This document shows, piece by piece, positions 26,501 through 37,864 of a DNA stretch of 64,000 nucleotides. Origin of the DNA: Metridium senile (lineage: Eukaryota > Cnidaria > Anthozoa > Actiniaria > Metridiidae). Location of the stretch: the NCBI GenBank assembly GCA_949775045.1, contig OX459105.1, positions 7,247,240-7,311,239 of the forward strand. Direction: 5' to 3'. The notes beneath the pieces are model-generated. The model saw only the letters and a program-made list of their open reading frames with translations, was not told where the DNA came from and did not search any database. Within the stretch, counting starts at the first letter, position 1. Each line of letters opens with the position of its first letter. The position numbers and the translations under genes were made by a program.

Positions 26501-29500
26501 TTCCAAAATATAGTATAGTGAGAATTTGTTATACTCTATTTTATTGAAAAACATAGTAAAAACATATAGTGAAAGATGTCATATATATTCATGTATTTTA
26601 ACTATAATATCGTTTGCATTATTTGCATACAATCCCAATCATTAAGGTCTAGTGCTATAAATATCGATGGCATAAATCACATAATAATGTCATATTTGTC
26701 TGTTATATTTAACAGTTATTCCACGAAATCGAGTCGTACATGAGCTGATAGCCAACGAGGCGTACTCGTCAAACTTAAAAGGAAATAATAGTAACAACAA
26801 ATTACTAAAACTAGAAAAACTAGAACATTTTGTGAATGAATTTTGACTTGAACAGCGCGCGCTACTGACGCCATCACACGATTCTTCAGTTTGATTGAGA
26901 AAGCCAGATTAAAAAACTGTTCTTGAACTTTTCTTAATTCGTCCGTCGTTCTAAAATATATAGTAGTTTTAACACTAAAATATGCTATTTTTAGCCGTTA
27001 AAAAAAGTATTGAGGGAGAAAATGACAAAAACAGTGGAGAATTTCGATGTGTTTTGAATACATTTTGATTTGCCGTCACACGTCATTGAGCGCGCGCTCG
27101 GTATTTTCACTTTCGATTATCTGTCATTTTGTCAAAATAAAACGATTGAAATGTTATTTTTCTTTCAAATTATGGCAAAGTTTGACCTACTAGTTGGTTT
27201 ATACTAAAACAATTAGACCTCTCGCCCTCTTCTTCGCTCAGTTCGACAAAACGCTCCGCCATTTTGTTTGTTTTCTTCTACCCACGGAACACAGCGGTCA
27301 AACGACTACGCATGCGCGAAAAAACAAGTAAAATGATCCAGCCACAATCTCGTTCCCAGGCTTAATTTTCGCACGGACTCTATAAAAAACGATGGATTTG
27401 ACGACTTTCATCGCTTTTTTCTCAAAATATAAACAAAAATACAAAAGTATATACTCATGGTAGCTTTAAAATATAACAAAGGTTATGTACATGAAACTTC
27501 AAGCTTATATATTCAGGGAATTTCTTATAAATCGACTTCAAACACTTTTACCATCCAAAATTTAAAAAAACATCACACAATTAAATACTCTTTTTTTATT
27601 TTAAATGTTGTTTGTAAGTGTATGCATGTGCATGTATTAGCGGTATGTCTGTTTCGATTTGATCTTTTTTTTCAGTTTTTCTACATTTATTTAATTTTTT
27701 GTTACAGATTTTTAGTTTTAGTGCTGTCAGAATTAATTTTCACTTCTCTAGACAGGATATAATTTTTTCAATATTTCATTTTAAAATGTATCTCTTATTA
27801 TCTAACTCCTTCCTGTTAATTCCATTATTTTTAACAATGATAAGTATTGAAAAGCGCAGTTTGTGATATAAGGAAATCAACGTAATGAAAAGTATTGTAC
27901 TTCTAATAATTGTTTTCTTCCGTTGTTTACATCGGACAAATCGTATCTTAAATTTAGTTCGTGATTCCAAAAAAGAAGAGACCTCTGTTTGCATAGTAAT
28001 AACACGTTGTGTTTGACGTCCAAGTGAAAACGTTTGTTATTTGTCCGTAGGAAAATAACGACACTGAAGAAACCAAAGGAAACAAAGTCGAAAGAAACGA
28101 ATCATTTTCGTGGGCTGCCGTTCAAAGAAGACCAATAATTCAACAAGCTATAACCGAAGAAGTCTTTAACATGCCAGAAAAGAAGGATATTGTTGAGGAG
28201 ACTGTTTCAGTTGAACACAAACAACGCGGCGCCATTGCTTCTGATTTAGATGAACAGCTTAAACTCTTGGAAAAAGACCCAAGCAATCATGTTGACATTA
28301 ATCAGAACTCGAGTTCTTCAATTGAACATGAAGTTTCCGTGGAATCAGTCAAACGGCTAGAGTCATCAAATGAAGGTCTCGACAATTTATTCAATAAGCT
28401 ATCAGATGGCCATGGCGCGTTGAATGGTAATGACCATGGCACGTTGAATGGTAATTACCAGGGATACCAGAAACAAATAGTATCAAACCCCAAGTTGCCT
28501 GTTGGAAGAGTGCTTTCACATGAAGAAGAACAAGAACTTGTTGAAGCTGGAGTCATTAAACGAGTTCAGCGAGATCCTCATCCAAGGGGCGAACCAACAC
28601 AGGAAGAACTCCTGCCAATGTACATTGAAGAAAAGCGAAAAGCCGAAGAAGAACGACGAAAGAAGCGTGAGGAAGACCAAGAGAAGGTCCTACAAGCTAG
28701 GGAAGAGCTTAAGAAACAAGACGAAGAGACCAGACAACAGCTGTTCATGCGAAAGGCCGCCATTCAAGAAGCTAAAGGGAAACTTGAAAAACAGATTTCA
28801 CAGACTGAGCACATTGTTCCAACAACAGACGCAGGTCGTCTTATTGAGCAAGAACTGGCAGAACAAAGAATTCGAGACGAAGAGGCGCGTCAGAGACTGG
28901 GACAATTCCATAGAGTTTCAGCAGATCAACCTAAACCTTCAGACCAAGGCAAAGTCCAACCTAAGCAGCTTAATATAGAATCTAGTCCAACGACAGAGAG
29001 AAAAACTCATTTTAATGCACCGGTTGTTCGAAGGCAAAATCCCGAACAAACCACAAGAAATCGAAGTAATCGTAAAAGTTGGGTGGAACTTGAAATTGAA
29101 CAGCAAAAGTTAAAAGATGAGGAGATGAAACGAGAAAGGGAAGAAAGACAAAAAGAAGTTAATAGCTTTTCTCAAGGACATCAACAGCTTCATCTGATAA
29201 AACGTGATATTGAAATGTCTGGGGAACCTGTTGTTAAAAGTAGTTCTCTGAAGTCTGTAGAGTCGAAACCTACGTCACAAATGTTCTCTAAGCCTCCTGC
29301 AAAGATTGCTGGGACGGTGCCACCTAGAGGTGTCGTGAAGCCCAATAGCAGGACACCATCAAATGCCCCAGTAGTTAACACTAGTATGCAAGCAGTGAGT
29401 AGTTTACGGGACGACGTTGATGGATCCATGACGGCAGATGATGTTGCAATAGAGAGGAAAATCCAAGAAGTAGAAGAACGGCGACGACTTGAACAAATCG

Positions 29501-32500
29501 AGAAAATTCGCCAGGAAAGTCGCATACGAGAGGCCGAAGATCTTGTCCGACAGAGGAATATCCGTGAAGAAGAACTGCGCAAAAAAAGGGAGCTGCATTT
29601 AAGAGAAACCGAAAAGATAAAGAAGGAAGAACAGGAAAGAAATGAGGAAGCAGCGAGGAACGCAGAAAAAAGACGTCTTACGTTTGCCGCTGAAAAGGTT
29701 AAACTGGAAGAACGAGTAATTCGAACAATGAAGGAAAATGTGTCCGAAAACACAACACGAGCAAGAACACCGAGTACTAGCAATGGGCCTGCACAAAGAC
29801 AACCCTCACCGACACCTACACCTACAACTACTCCAGACGAGGAAGAAGTGCTTGAAAGGCGAACAAGCGTCCGTGATGCTAAGGCCATGTTTGAAAGACC
29901 TGCTGCAACCCAACAGCAATCAAAAGTTGTGATGCGTCAGAAACGTCAATCACTCAATCTTGACGACACAGCAACTGTAGTCAAACCCAACAAAACTACT
30001 AACAGAGCTTCATTTTATTCGGATGCCGTTGTGTCCCGAGAATCGAAACGTACCAATGCAATACAGATTATTGGCTTAGACGAACACGCTCCCGTTGAAA
30101 AGCCTTCACATCTTGTTCTAGGTAACCTCACATCCAAACGACAACAATATGAAACCAGTCAAAAGTCAGTTGAAGGTGAGAAAAGTCAGTCATCGAGTAA
30201 TATAATCCAAAAAGAAATGCAAGAAGTACAGAGGAAAGAAGAAGAACTTCGTTGGAGAAGGGACGGTTATTCAAGAGCACCATCAACTAAGCAGGATTCT
30301 GTCGATGGCATCAAGAAAAATCCTCTTCCTGGTAAAATGCAGGTTTGTGTGGCTCAACTTGCTTACTATTCTCCTTTATCGTATATTATTTCTTCTTTTC
30401 TTTTTTCACTTATTTAATTTCTTTACATCCTTTCTTCTCTTCCACTCGATGCATTTTCCTTTTTTCGCCTTCTTTTCTCTTCCTCCCTTCCATCGAACCT
30501 CTTTCGTTCTTTCTCACTTCAACCTTCTTCTTTCCCTTGTCGTAGTCAACATTTATATTTTGTTTGTCTTGTAATTTAAAAGGAGCTTTGTTAATACGCC
30601 TGAAGATGACTGCGTAGGTCGAAAGCTCTGTAAAATATGTATTTTGTATACAGTGGTACCTCTATTAAGCGGTCACCCTCGGGACTTTCCGCTCCATAGA
30701 GGTATAGAATAGGTATATGAATAGATTTGTGACATTTTATTGTGGCCGCTAATAGAGGGTGACCGCTTAATGGGTGACCGCTTAATAAAGGTACCACTGT
30801 ATGTATATTTTGAAACGTATAGGAGATTGAAACGTGTAACACTATAACAAAGTACCGGAATATTCAGATGTGCAAATTAGGAATTTTGATAACATATTTG
30901 GTATTTGAAGCCGCTGAATCAACAGATCAAGATGGTTGCTTCAAAATTCTTGCTAAATTTGGTGGAGTTCGGAGAATAGACCAAATATTGGGACGGAAGA
31001 ATTGTATTCGTTTATTTTGTTTTGAGAGTTAATTCTTAATTAAGAAGAATAGTATAACAACGGGAAAAATTCACCCAAAATGAAATGTTTTGTGATTGCA
31101 CGTTTCAACCCACTTATAAGTTTCTGAAACATGCAGGTTAATGAAAACAATTGTTGTAGACTTCCTTTGCAAATAATTTTGCTGATATGTTTTGGTATAC
31201 TTTTAGGCTAAAGCAACTGCTCCTACTCTGCCTGCTTCCAAACAAGAACCACAACAAAAATCGTATGTATATGGATAGTGTGTTTATTAGCTTTGTTTGA
31301 TCTGTGAAGCGAACGATTGGTTGATTGATCTTGTTTTCACTAGTTTATTTATTGCTCCATTACTTTAATTCGTTGATTAGTCCATTCATCCATTTATTTA
31401 TTCATTCATTTATCCATCTATTTCTTTATTCATCCATTCATTCATTTATCTATCTATTCATTCATTTATCCATCTATTTCTTTATTCATCCATTCATTCA
31501 TTTATCTATCTATTCATTCATTTATCCATCTATTCATTCATTTATAAATATTCATTCTTTCACTCATTCATTTACCCATCCATCCATTTATCCATTCATT
31601 CATTCATTTATCCATCTATTTCTTTATTCATTCATTCATCCAATTCATTCATTCATCCATGTTTTCATTTATACATTTATTGGCTGCTTGCTTGTTTGTA
31701 TATTTCTGCTTTTGCAAAACCTTAACTTACCATTTTCTTTTTGTAGAGCACCAAATAAAACTCCAACTGTAAAGAAAAGTTTTATAGAGGTACAATAAAT
31801 TTGTCATCTTTGCATGCTTTCATTTTCTATTCTTTGTACACCTATTTAAAGGCGTTGTCATGGCAATATAGACAGGCAACATCTCAAATCTTACATGAAT
31901 CATTTTAATATCATCCAAGGCTACGTTTACACGGTACCGGACAAATTTTTGACCGGTCAAAAAAACATCCGCTTAGGGGTTCCGCTCACACGGGACCGCG
32001 CTAAACGTGCAATAATTTGGACGCCTAACCGGTCAAAAACAAAAATTCGTCCGGTACCGTGTAAACCCAAATGTACGTATAAAGCCAAATTTGAGTTTGA
32101 CTTTTGGGTCGCGGGTGCGGGTGCGAGTAAAAAGGTGCGAGTAAAAAATACAATAAAGTATATTTAAAAAATATTGATATTTTCTGATTTACTGATTTAT
32201 TGAGAAATTATACAAAGTAAATCTGTTTTAACAAAGACACCATGGATATCTAATTTAGATATGACAAATTTACTCGTCAAACAAAAAACGAAAAACCTCT
32301 AACTACTGTGCGGGGAACAAACTTCACACATACCTTCTGATTTTGTAACCATTGATTTCTCGGTTTCCTCACATATTCTGCCTCCTAAATCGGAGAGACA
32401 TAGTTAAGTAAATTATGAACCCGTTCATGTTGTATTTGACTAAATGTGGGGTTTCTTTGTGTAGATGGAAAAAGAAAAAGAGCGAAAAAGAGAAGAGGCG

Positions 32501-33894
32501 CTTCAAAGAGAAAGACAAGCACTAGTGAAAGAAAGAGAAATGATTCTAATGGTAAGATCACAGATATACATCTGTTTCAAAAATTGTTGTCGCAGCCGAA
32601 GCTACAGTTGACACTCTCAAGCCTACAAAGGATGTCCGTAATATGAAAATATTTTCCGGGTTATTAAAGAAATATTTGTTTTATCATCTACCACTGCAAC
32701 AACTTATTATGGTCATACGACACAAACACGTACAACCAAAATATCCTATGAATAAATCGATAACACGAGAATAAATACCGACATCCTTAGCAAGCTTCAC
32801 AGTGTAGACTGCAGCTTTTATTGCGACAACGATTATTGAAATGGGTGTATACTACCTCAGTACAATCTGAAATAGCTTATTCCATAAACGTTGCCGCTGG
32901 CTAATGACCGAACTAACAAAAGTGACTATGGGACATATTCCAATAAGACAATGGCAATTTTCTTATTTACACCTTAGTGTTAACAAAATTTTAAATATAT
33001 TATTATTTATCCTTACATAAGGTGCAAGCCAACTGGGGTTAACTAAAAAGCTATACAAAGTTGACTAAACACTCGTGGCGAATAAGAAACTCATCGTGTG
33101 TTTGCGAGTGTTGCTGGAGGAAAACAGAAATAAAACCACAAAATACGATGAGGCACAGCATGTCCTCTTTCGTCCTCAAGATTAGGCTTTTATCAACGAC
33201 AGTTTTGATTGCATTAGCAATATACGCGAATTAAGTCTCATTAGCAATCGCTTTGTAGCCCTCCTATATTTATACTTAGTGAGTCTAGCAAAGCTTGCTA
33301 GGCCAGTTTTTATACACAATCATGTGAAAAATGTTTGGAACATTCAGTTATGATATTATCGTGCACGAAACAACTGATGTTCTACCACTCAATTAGGCCA
33401 CCTGGATGCGGTTTGGTATGCTGAGAATTAGGCAAATGCTTTAAAAATATTTTGTTTCTTACTTTTAACAGAAGAAAGAGGCAGAGCAAAAAGCATCCAA
33501 AACAAAGGTATGACAATAGTGAAATTACATTTTAGCGCCGGTAAAAAGGCGAAACAAAATATCCATATAGTGTCGATAGTTATCAAGAGGTCCATTACAA
33601 GTATATACAAGATCAAACAACGATTTAAAGGCGCTTAATTGAACTGCCGCCATTCAAAATATCAAGGGTACCAACTGATTGTTTTTTTAGTGACGGCAGC
33701 GTAAACCGTCGCGTGATTATGAAATGCGGCGTAACATATACTTAAAATAATTGCTTATTGGCAGAATATGCAACAGTAGACCTTGCAGGTAACCCAATCC
33801 TGGTCATTGGTATAACAATGATCGATGTTTCTTTTTAATCTTATAGGATAGTGATAAAAAGAAACCTGTATCTGGAGGATGGCAATTCAAGTAA
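14548..33894 (+). CDS. Two-EH-domain, coiled-coil scaffold protein (Eps15/intersectin/Pan1-like)
   Basis: Seventeen exons read as 14548-14644, 14737-14800, 17912-18144, 19375-19438, 21435-21520, 21840-21889, 22184-22218, 22485-22530, 22924-23052, 23819-23990, 25480-25715, 28051-30342, 31207-31262, 31747-31789, 32465-32551, 33472-33507 and 33847-33894 (TAA). All phases agree; about 1257 residues. EH1 (about 7-95) has SKIW and an EF loop DLTRDNMLDASE. EH2 (about 106-190) has ARIWDLSD and a canonical calcium loop DIDRDTKLSATE. EH domains bind NPF peptides in endocytic and actin networks. A coiled coil follows at about 226-270. The giant exon 12 (about 405-1168) holds long Glu/Lys/Arg-rich coiled coils near 597-655 and 868-965. 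The protein ends SGGWQFK. No SH3 domain or DPF cluster was seen, so it is not a plain intersectin or Eps15; the family is not named. Exons 2 and 4 are both 64 bp at equivalent EH positions. The donor of exon 12 could alternatively be at CTG|GTAAAA near 30330. Confidence 0.85.
15870..16082. mobile_element. Inverted-repeat element in EH-gene intron 2
   Basis: Left end TTCCAGTTTCACTTTATCTA pairs with right end TAGATAACATGAAACTGGAG. Internally GCATTTGCACAGG pairs with CCTGTGCAAATGC. About 213 bp, non-coding, MITE-like. Confidence 0.75.
16875..17118. mobile_element. Inverted-repeat element rich in AAGATCTTG-type motifs
   Basis: Ends CCCAGGTTGAGCATCTT and AAGATGTTCAACCTGGG are inverted repeats. 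The interior is crowded with AGATCTT, ATCTTG and CAAGATC words in both orientations, so the whole element can fold on itself. Its right end abuts an apparent relic EH exon (17115-17147). Confidence 0.75.
17115..17147 (+). pseudogene. Relic EH-domain exon fragment
   Basis: The plus strand reads WDLSDMDRNLK. This closely matches the start of exon 5 of the same gene (WDLSDIDRDTK) and the EH-domain calcium loop consensus. No AG acceptor precedes it because the inverted-repeat element at 16875-17118 ends at this point. The match fades after about ten codons. It lies between exons 2 and 3, the position at which a calcium-loop exon would belong. It looks like a dead alternative or duplicated exon. 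Confidence 0.45.
18315..18695. mobile_element. Dispersed element, family B copy 1
   Basis: About 380 bp that reappears in reverse complement at 45889-46245. Examples are GAAAGATCGAGCAAGCAGAA-side sequence here, and CCAATTGACTTTCAAAA near 18328 matching TTTTGAAAGTCAATTGG near 46217. The ends TATAGACAGGATACCAAT and ATTGGCATTCAGTCTATA form an imperfect inverted repeat. Non-coding, MITE-like. Confidence 0.7.
18899..19160. mobile_element. SINE-like dispersed repeat
   Basis: It has GATGATAATGATGATAATGC followed by TTTATATAGCGCACTTTCT and AAATGCGCTTTACAT, then a tail with TTATCCGAGAGGACGCGAAG. The GCGC/GCGCTTTACA block is familiar from marine invertebrate and fish SINE-type repeats. A related tail occurs in reverse complement near 37870-37930 (TCCTCTCGGATAGGC). 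Classification is by recognition only. Confidence 0.4.
19386..19685 (+). repeat. Direct 150-bp tandem duplication covering most of EH exon 4 and its donor
   Basis: 19386-19535 and 19536-19685 appear identical. The unit holds the last 53 bases of exon 4, its donor TG|GTAAAT and about 100 bp of intron. In the second copy the last bases before the repeated exon read GCCCATGCAG, a usable acceptor. Splicing there would add a 48-bp, in-frame exon (TATCATG through AGAATATG) after exon 4. Confidence 0.9.
19771..20713. mobile_element. DNA-transposon-like element with CTATTCTCGGGC repeats
   Basis: Left end TTGGTACCTATTCTCGGGCA pairs with right end TGCCCGAGAATAGGTACCAA. Several further TTCTCGGGC copies lie near the left end (19980-20010), with GCCCGAGAATAGG at 20310 and 20680. 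Length is about 940 bp without a credible transposase, so it is a non-autonomous element in EH-gene intron 4. Confidence 0.75.
20854..21021. mobile_element. Foldback element with nested inner palindrome
   Basis: GAATCTTATACTTCAATTTAA at the left (first 20 bases) pairs with TTAAATTGAAGTATAAGATT at the right. Inside, AAACCGGATGCGAGGGTATT pairs with AATACCCTCTCATCCGGTTT around TAGCATGG. It is immediately followed by another palindrome at 21040-21170. Confidence 0.8.
21040..21170. mobile_element. Foldback element adjoining the previous one
   Basis: GGGAATTCCACGTTGAATTT and its continuation to ATCAATATCGCAT pair with ATGCGATATTGAT and AAATTCAACGTGGAATTCCC. The centre CGGACTCCGCG is also partly self-complementary. 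No coding content. Confidence 0.8.
21551..21640. repeat. TTTA and TATC microsatellite tract
   Basis: Tandem TTTA units pass into TATC units in the intron after EH exon 5. Confidence 0.85.
23200..23398. mobile_element. Inverted-repeat element, family C copy 1
   Basis: Left end ACAGTTCTCGTCGAACAACC with CATAGCGTGTAATATATTCT, and right end AATACATTACACGCTAT with GAGGCTGAGGTTGATTGACG, are inverted. A second copy is at 35461-35642; its centre (ACACATTATCAAACAATTG) is the reverse complement of the one here. Confidence 0.75.
25722..26003 (+). repeat. Tandem duplication (period about 143 bp) starting at an EH-gene donor
   Basis: CATTCTTTCAAATACAGTCC at 25722 recurs at 25865, and the following roughly 130 bp are nearly identical in both copies, ending GTAAC(G/A)CCGTCAAAAATG. 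The first copy begins a few bases after the donor AAG|GTAAGC of exon 11. The second copy runs into a hammerhead-like motif at 26008-26035. Confidence 0.85.
26008..26035 (+). ncRNA. Hammerhead-ribozyme-like motif
   Basis: CCGACGA, then a small hairpin (GGG ATAAA GCTC), then GAAA and CGTC. Flanking AAATGT/GGACT before and AGT/GTC/AACATTT after can pair as a stem I with internal loops. The core deviates from CUGANGA (C for U) and has one extra base before the stem. It may be a decayed ribozyme of a Penelope-like or retrozyme element, or only a recurrent hairpin. Confidence 0.25.
30600..30628 (+). ncRNA. Hammerhead-ribozyme-like motif
   Basis: CTGAAGA is an exact fit to the CUGANGA core. It is followed by T, a GAC...GTC hairpin and GAAA, then GCTC. 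The stem is only about three pairs and there is an extra base after the core, so activity is doubtful. It lies just before the MITE at 30651-30799. Confidence 0.25.
30651..30799. mobile_element. Tc1/mariner-type (pogo-like) MITE with TA duplication
   Basis: Begins CAGTGGTACCTCTATTAAGC and ends TTAATAAAGGTACCACTG, with TA on both sides (30649-30650 and 30800-30801). A second partial repeat of GGGTGACCGCTTAAT lies inside. Length 149 bp, no coding content. The CAGTGG...TACCTCTATTAAG end is typical of non-autonomous pogo/Tc1-mariner elements. Confidence 0.85.
31384..31680. repeat. ATTCATTCATCCATTTA minisatellite
   Basis: A degenerate array built from ATTC, ATCC and ATTT tetramers in an intron between EH-gene exons 13 and 14. 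The long frame through it (Ser/Ile/His/Phe-rich) is a repeat artefact. Confidence 0.9.
31919..32068. mobile_element. MITE with GTTTACACGGTACCGG ends
   Basis: Left end GGCTACGTTTACACGGTACC pairs with right end GGTACCGTGTAAACCC. ACCGGTCAAAAA is present near both ends. About 150 bp. The ends resemble a widespread class of hAT-like non-autonomous elements; that assignment is tentative. Confidence 0.75.
32583..32833. mobile_element. Inverted-repeat element, family D copy 1
   Basis: Left end ATTGTTGTCGCAGC with AAGGATGTC about 45 bp in, and right end GACATCCTT with GCGACAACGAT, are inverted. A diverged copy at 55187-55443 shares ends and interior (AATAAATCGATAA). Located in the intron after EH-gene exon 15. 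Confidence 0.75.
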
Positions 33895-34471
33895 TTTTTC
33901 GTATTTTTGCTAAATAGAATTGTGATATACCTGTACATAGATTTAGTACTGAGGTCGACCAATATATTTCATGCGCAAGGCCCAGTAGAATAGAATCAAT
34001 GTTCCAAATTAATTTCAATATACATACCCACCCCATTCAAAACCAGCATACGAAGCCACAGTCGACACTCCAAGACTACTGACATAGCCAGCGTAAGAGC
34101 CCTGACCAGGAAGGTCGGCAATGTCGCCCTAGTTAATTTCCATTAAAATAGTTAATACGGCCAGCCACTGCAGCCTGCCATGATACTAATATATCATTGA
34201 AGTGGAACCCCTAGCCTCTATACGTGACCCTTAAAACCGAAATTCGGCTTTGTAAACAGGACATTGTGGCGAATAAAACCTTGATAAACCGAAACCACTC
34301 TAATCATTTTGGTCCCTGCTCTGTCCGATGGTGAGGGGTTTCATAACTTATGGAAAGACTAGAGGAAAAATACCCGATACCCTTTTCAGTCTTTGGGTGT
34401 CGACTTAAGCTTCCATTGCAATAACCATTATTGAAAGAGATGTACAGGAGTGTCCTGTTTAAACTAGTTTT

Positions 34472-34490
34472 TCTTGATTAAATAAAAAAA
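34472..34490 (+). terminator. Possible polyadenylation signal downstream of the EH-domain gene
   Basis: An AATAAA followed by an A run lies about 590 bp after the stop codon. It is the first clear hexamer noted downstream; its use is unproven. Confidence 0.25.
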
Positions 34491-34531
34491 ATCTATAGCA
34501 GTGTAGGGCACTTCTGGCTAAATAGAATAAA

Positions 34532-34746
34532 GCGCAAACACTTAATGCGTGAAATAAAATCAAAATTGTTACTAACAAATAGTTCTTATTTAGTGGCTAT
34601 CACTCAACCAGAACAGAATAAGAAAAGGCAAATACAAAGGAAACGATACTTCATTACAGCTTAACTTGTCTAAAATAGTCACTAATAGTCACTAAATAAG
34701 AACTATTAGACAGTAAAAAATAGATTTTATTTTAAGTGTTTGCGCC
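34532..34746. mobile_element. Inverted-repeat element
   Basis: GCGCAAACACTTAA at the left pairs with TTAAGTGTTTGCGC at the right, and TAGTTCTTATTTAGTG pairs with CACTAAATAAGAACTA inside. A similar stretch (AAACACTTAATATA, TATCGCTCAATCAATAAC) near 37265-37385 may be a relative. Confidence 0.7.
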
Positions 34747-35460
34747 AGCTCTAATCCAATAGAATAATTAAATTGTTATAGAATGAATCATTGTAGTGAG
34801 TGGAACGTGATTTTTATTCAATTTTGGAATAACGTGTTTTCTATACAAGTTGTATTCTAGCTAGCTAGTTTCCCATAATTCATTGGGTGTCAGCAGGTAA
34901 AGGCGGTGCTTTCATATTCACGGTTATTAGTAAATTCACAATATCATAATATAATGCACAATAACTAATAGATAACTAATAATTATTAATAATGATCTAT
35001 TTTGGGATTTTCGGTCCATAATTAGTTCAAATCGTAGGTTCAAAAGCAAGCAATTCCACACTATAAGTGAACCGGTTATGCGCATGCGTGTATTCGGGGA
35101 TGTAATAATTTATACTAGCTTTGGCTGGTATGGTTTTGCATTGTACAAAGTATTGTCGCTATATTGTACAATTAGTGAGCTCAACTGACAACATTTTAGC
35201 GGATATTGGACTTTCGGTCATATGCAATCTTTAGCCGGGAAGCCATTATCGAATAGAATATTTCACAATTCTCATCATTCAGCTGCTGAGACTGAACTGC
35301 GATGATGGTTTCGTAAAAGTGAGATGTGCATATGATTATATGTCTGTGAACATGTGCATGAGATTTTCCTATTACGAAATTTATCTATTTTGAATTAACG
35401 AATTTAGAAATATAAGCAGGCGACAGCCCTATATGAATATGACGTCATAATCTATATTAG

Positions 35461-35642
35461 ACAGTTCTCGTCCACAACCTCAGCCTCGATATCGTGTAAT
35501 GTATTCTTTACAATGTGACTGCAGCCCGCGGTAATTTAAGGAATGTACACATTATCAAACAATTGAAACACTTCAAAATTCCTGTAGTCAATTTCTACAG
35601 AATATATTACACGCTATCGAGGCTAGGGTTGTTCAATGAGAA
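35461..35642. mobile_element. Inverted-repeat element, family C copy 2
   Basis: Shares ACAGTTCTCGTC, CTCGATATCGTGTAATGTAT and ATATATTACACGCTATCGAG with the copy at 23200-23398. The internal segment is in the opposite orientation relative to that copy. Confidence 0.75.
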
Positions 35643-37864
35643 CCTTTGCAACAACTGCAACATTGTTGAACTGGATTTCGTGAAGACAGCAATTACCTAT
35701 CAACATTTACTTCAAAACTACCTCTGTTTTATCTGATTGTAACCTCTACTTAAACACGTCGTGACGTCATAACAATATAGGGCATCAATTATCCAATTAA
35801 TAGGAATTATTACAGACTTTCTCTGTTCGATAGAGAGATTGGACTATATAGATATCTTGCAAGGTATTCAGACACTTTTATAAGAATTGTTTGTAAATCA
35901 CAATTGGCATGCAGATAGTTTGTATTGCATTAGTCTGCATGAATTTGCATAATTATATATTCATGAAGTATTATTAGGTATGAAAACTAATAAAAACATT
36001 TATTACAATAATTGTTAGAAGTTGTACTATCCTATATCCCATCATATCCTATCCTGTTTCATCCTATCCAATCTCACCCTTCAAGCCATCCAGTCCTGTT
36101 CCGTCCCATCAAATCCTATAATCAGGGGCGGATGTTGGGCGGTTTTTCAAACCATCTCACTTTCCTAGCAGCCTCCTACTGTACCTTACAAGACCTCTTT
36201 CAAATGTGGGATGTCAAGAGTGACAGGGTGCGCATGATCAAAATGTAATGAACACGTCATTACTAGAAATGTGCCTTTATCTTGGACTTTTCTTTAATAA
36301 CTAATTAGTAAATGAGTTTTAAATGAATGTTTTGATTTGATAAGTGATATAAAATATTCGCGTCCGACCTTTATGGGCTTAAAAGGCTCGCCTGCTATCT
36401 ATTACATATAAGGTTGACGTAAAATATCCTGCTGTTTTCTTCGAAAAGAAAAGGGGATTGTCTCCCGTCACAGCAGTCAGGTCTCAAACCAGAGCATATA
36501 AGCGTCGAAGAGGGGGCTGCTCTTACTATGGCAAATAAATAGTAAATAATTATAAGGGGCACTTCATTTAAAAGCTTCATTCACCTGTATTCTCTAATAC
36601 TACTCAAGGGTCAATTACAAATCTCAACTGGTGGTTGTCTGATCTGTCATTATCGAATTGGCTTTTATTCAACCTATCAAGTAACCTGTCCTATACAAAA
36701 AATAAAACAGCTAGAGAGGCATTGACTGTTCTTGTTTTGAAGCCACGATGAAGAAAACGTTACGTAGACCTTCAAGGTTTGGTGCAGTGATAGAGTTAGG
36801 GATGATAATTGTGTTCGTGATACTAACTCTACTGCCGATGCTTTAGCCACTTGGATGGTACCCAGACAGGATAAATGATTCACATGATAAACTATTTTAA
36901 ACCTTCACTTGACAATGATCAACTTTAAACGCGGATACATAGAAAACTAATTAAAGCTTAGCTTGGAGCTTGTACAGGGGGGCATCATTGGGCTTCTGCT
37001 AGACCGACTACACATGGAAAATGGACGTGGAAAAGTAATCGCACTGAACTATAAGAAACCGTAATGTAGTACAGAGCTGTATAACAAACCGACGCCAAAA
37101 ACACTTGCACGCGGGGATTTTCTGTTGGTCTGGTAGTTTCAGGACATTATAGAAACATGAATACGTACAATAAAACCTACGCTGTTGTTGTTTTCACGGA
37201 ACTTCAAAACTACTTTTGAACTAAACTACTAAGACATTTGTACGGTATGTGATATGGTAAAGTAAAAACACTTAATATATAGTCAGTATCGCTCAATCAA
37301 TAACATAAAATACAAAAGAAACAACACATTAATTATAACTTTACTTGCCTTTTACAGCCACTAATAAGACCTATTTATTACACAATTACAGTAGCAATTT
37401 GACTTATATAGTATTTTTTAACTAAATAATATTGCTTTATATCTTGGCAACAATGTATGTCACAATGCATGTCGTCCATATAATGACATCCATCTATTAT
37501 TCAGTATACCTCACAAATAATCCTCCAATCACATTTTCGTATTTTAGTCACGTTGCGATCCATAGTTTTGCAATTTTGGACAGCAACAATTGGACTGCAA
37601 CCTTTGAATTGTTGACTCGAGATATTTTGAAAAAATTACTCAGTGTTCGGTATAATAAAACACCTATAGGATTCATTCTATACCATTATGGCAGATATTT
37701 AAGTCTCGGATTTAATATTAGGCTCCACCTGCTCCTATTCTGGCCCAATATTGAATTCTCGACTTAAATATTCTGCCATCATGCATGGGCTCGGATGACA
37801 ATAATTGTGAATAAGTGTATATTATAGGCATACCGGTTTATTTATCTTTTTTCTATTCGTGTCC

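Noticed and set aside
28502..28978. 158-codon plus-strand frame inside the giant exon
   Set aside because: It overlaps the 28051-30342 exon in another frame and has no splice or homology support.
29190..29888. 232-codon open frame on the minus strand
   Set aside because: It is antisense to the giant EH-gene exon, which is in frame with its neighbours and has coiled-coil composition; the Ser-rich reverse frame is a shadow of Glu/Arg-rich codons.
31325..31798. 157-codon Ser/Ile/His/Phe-rich frame
   Set aside because: It is read through the ATTC/ATTT minisatellite; only its last 43 bases coincide with a real EH exon in this frame.
37432..37767. 111-codon plus-strand frame
   Set aside because: No motif, no flanking splice sites and composition typical of AT-rich intergenic sequence.
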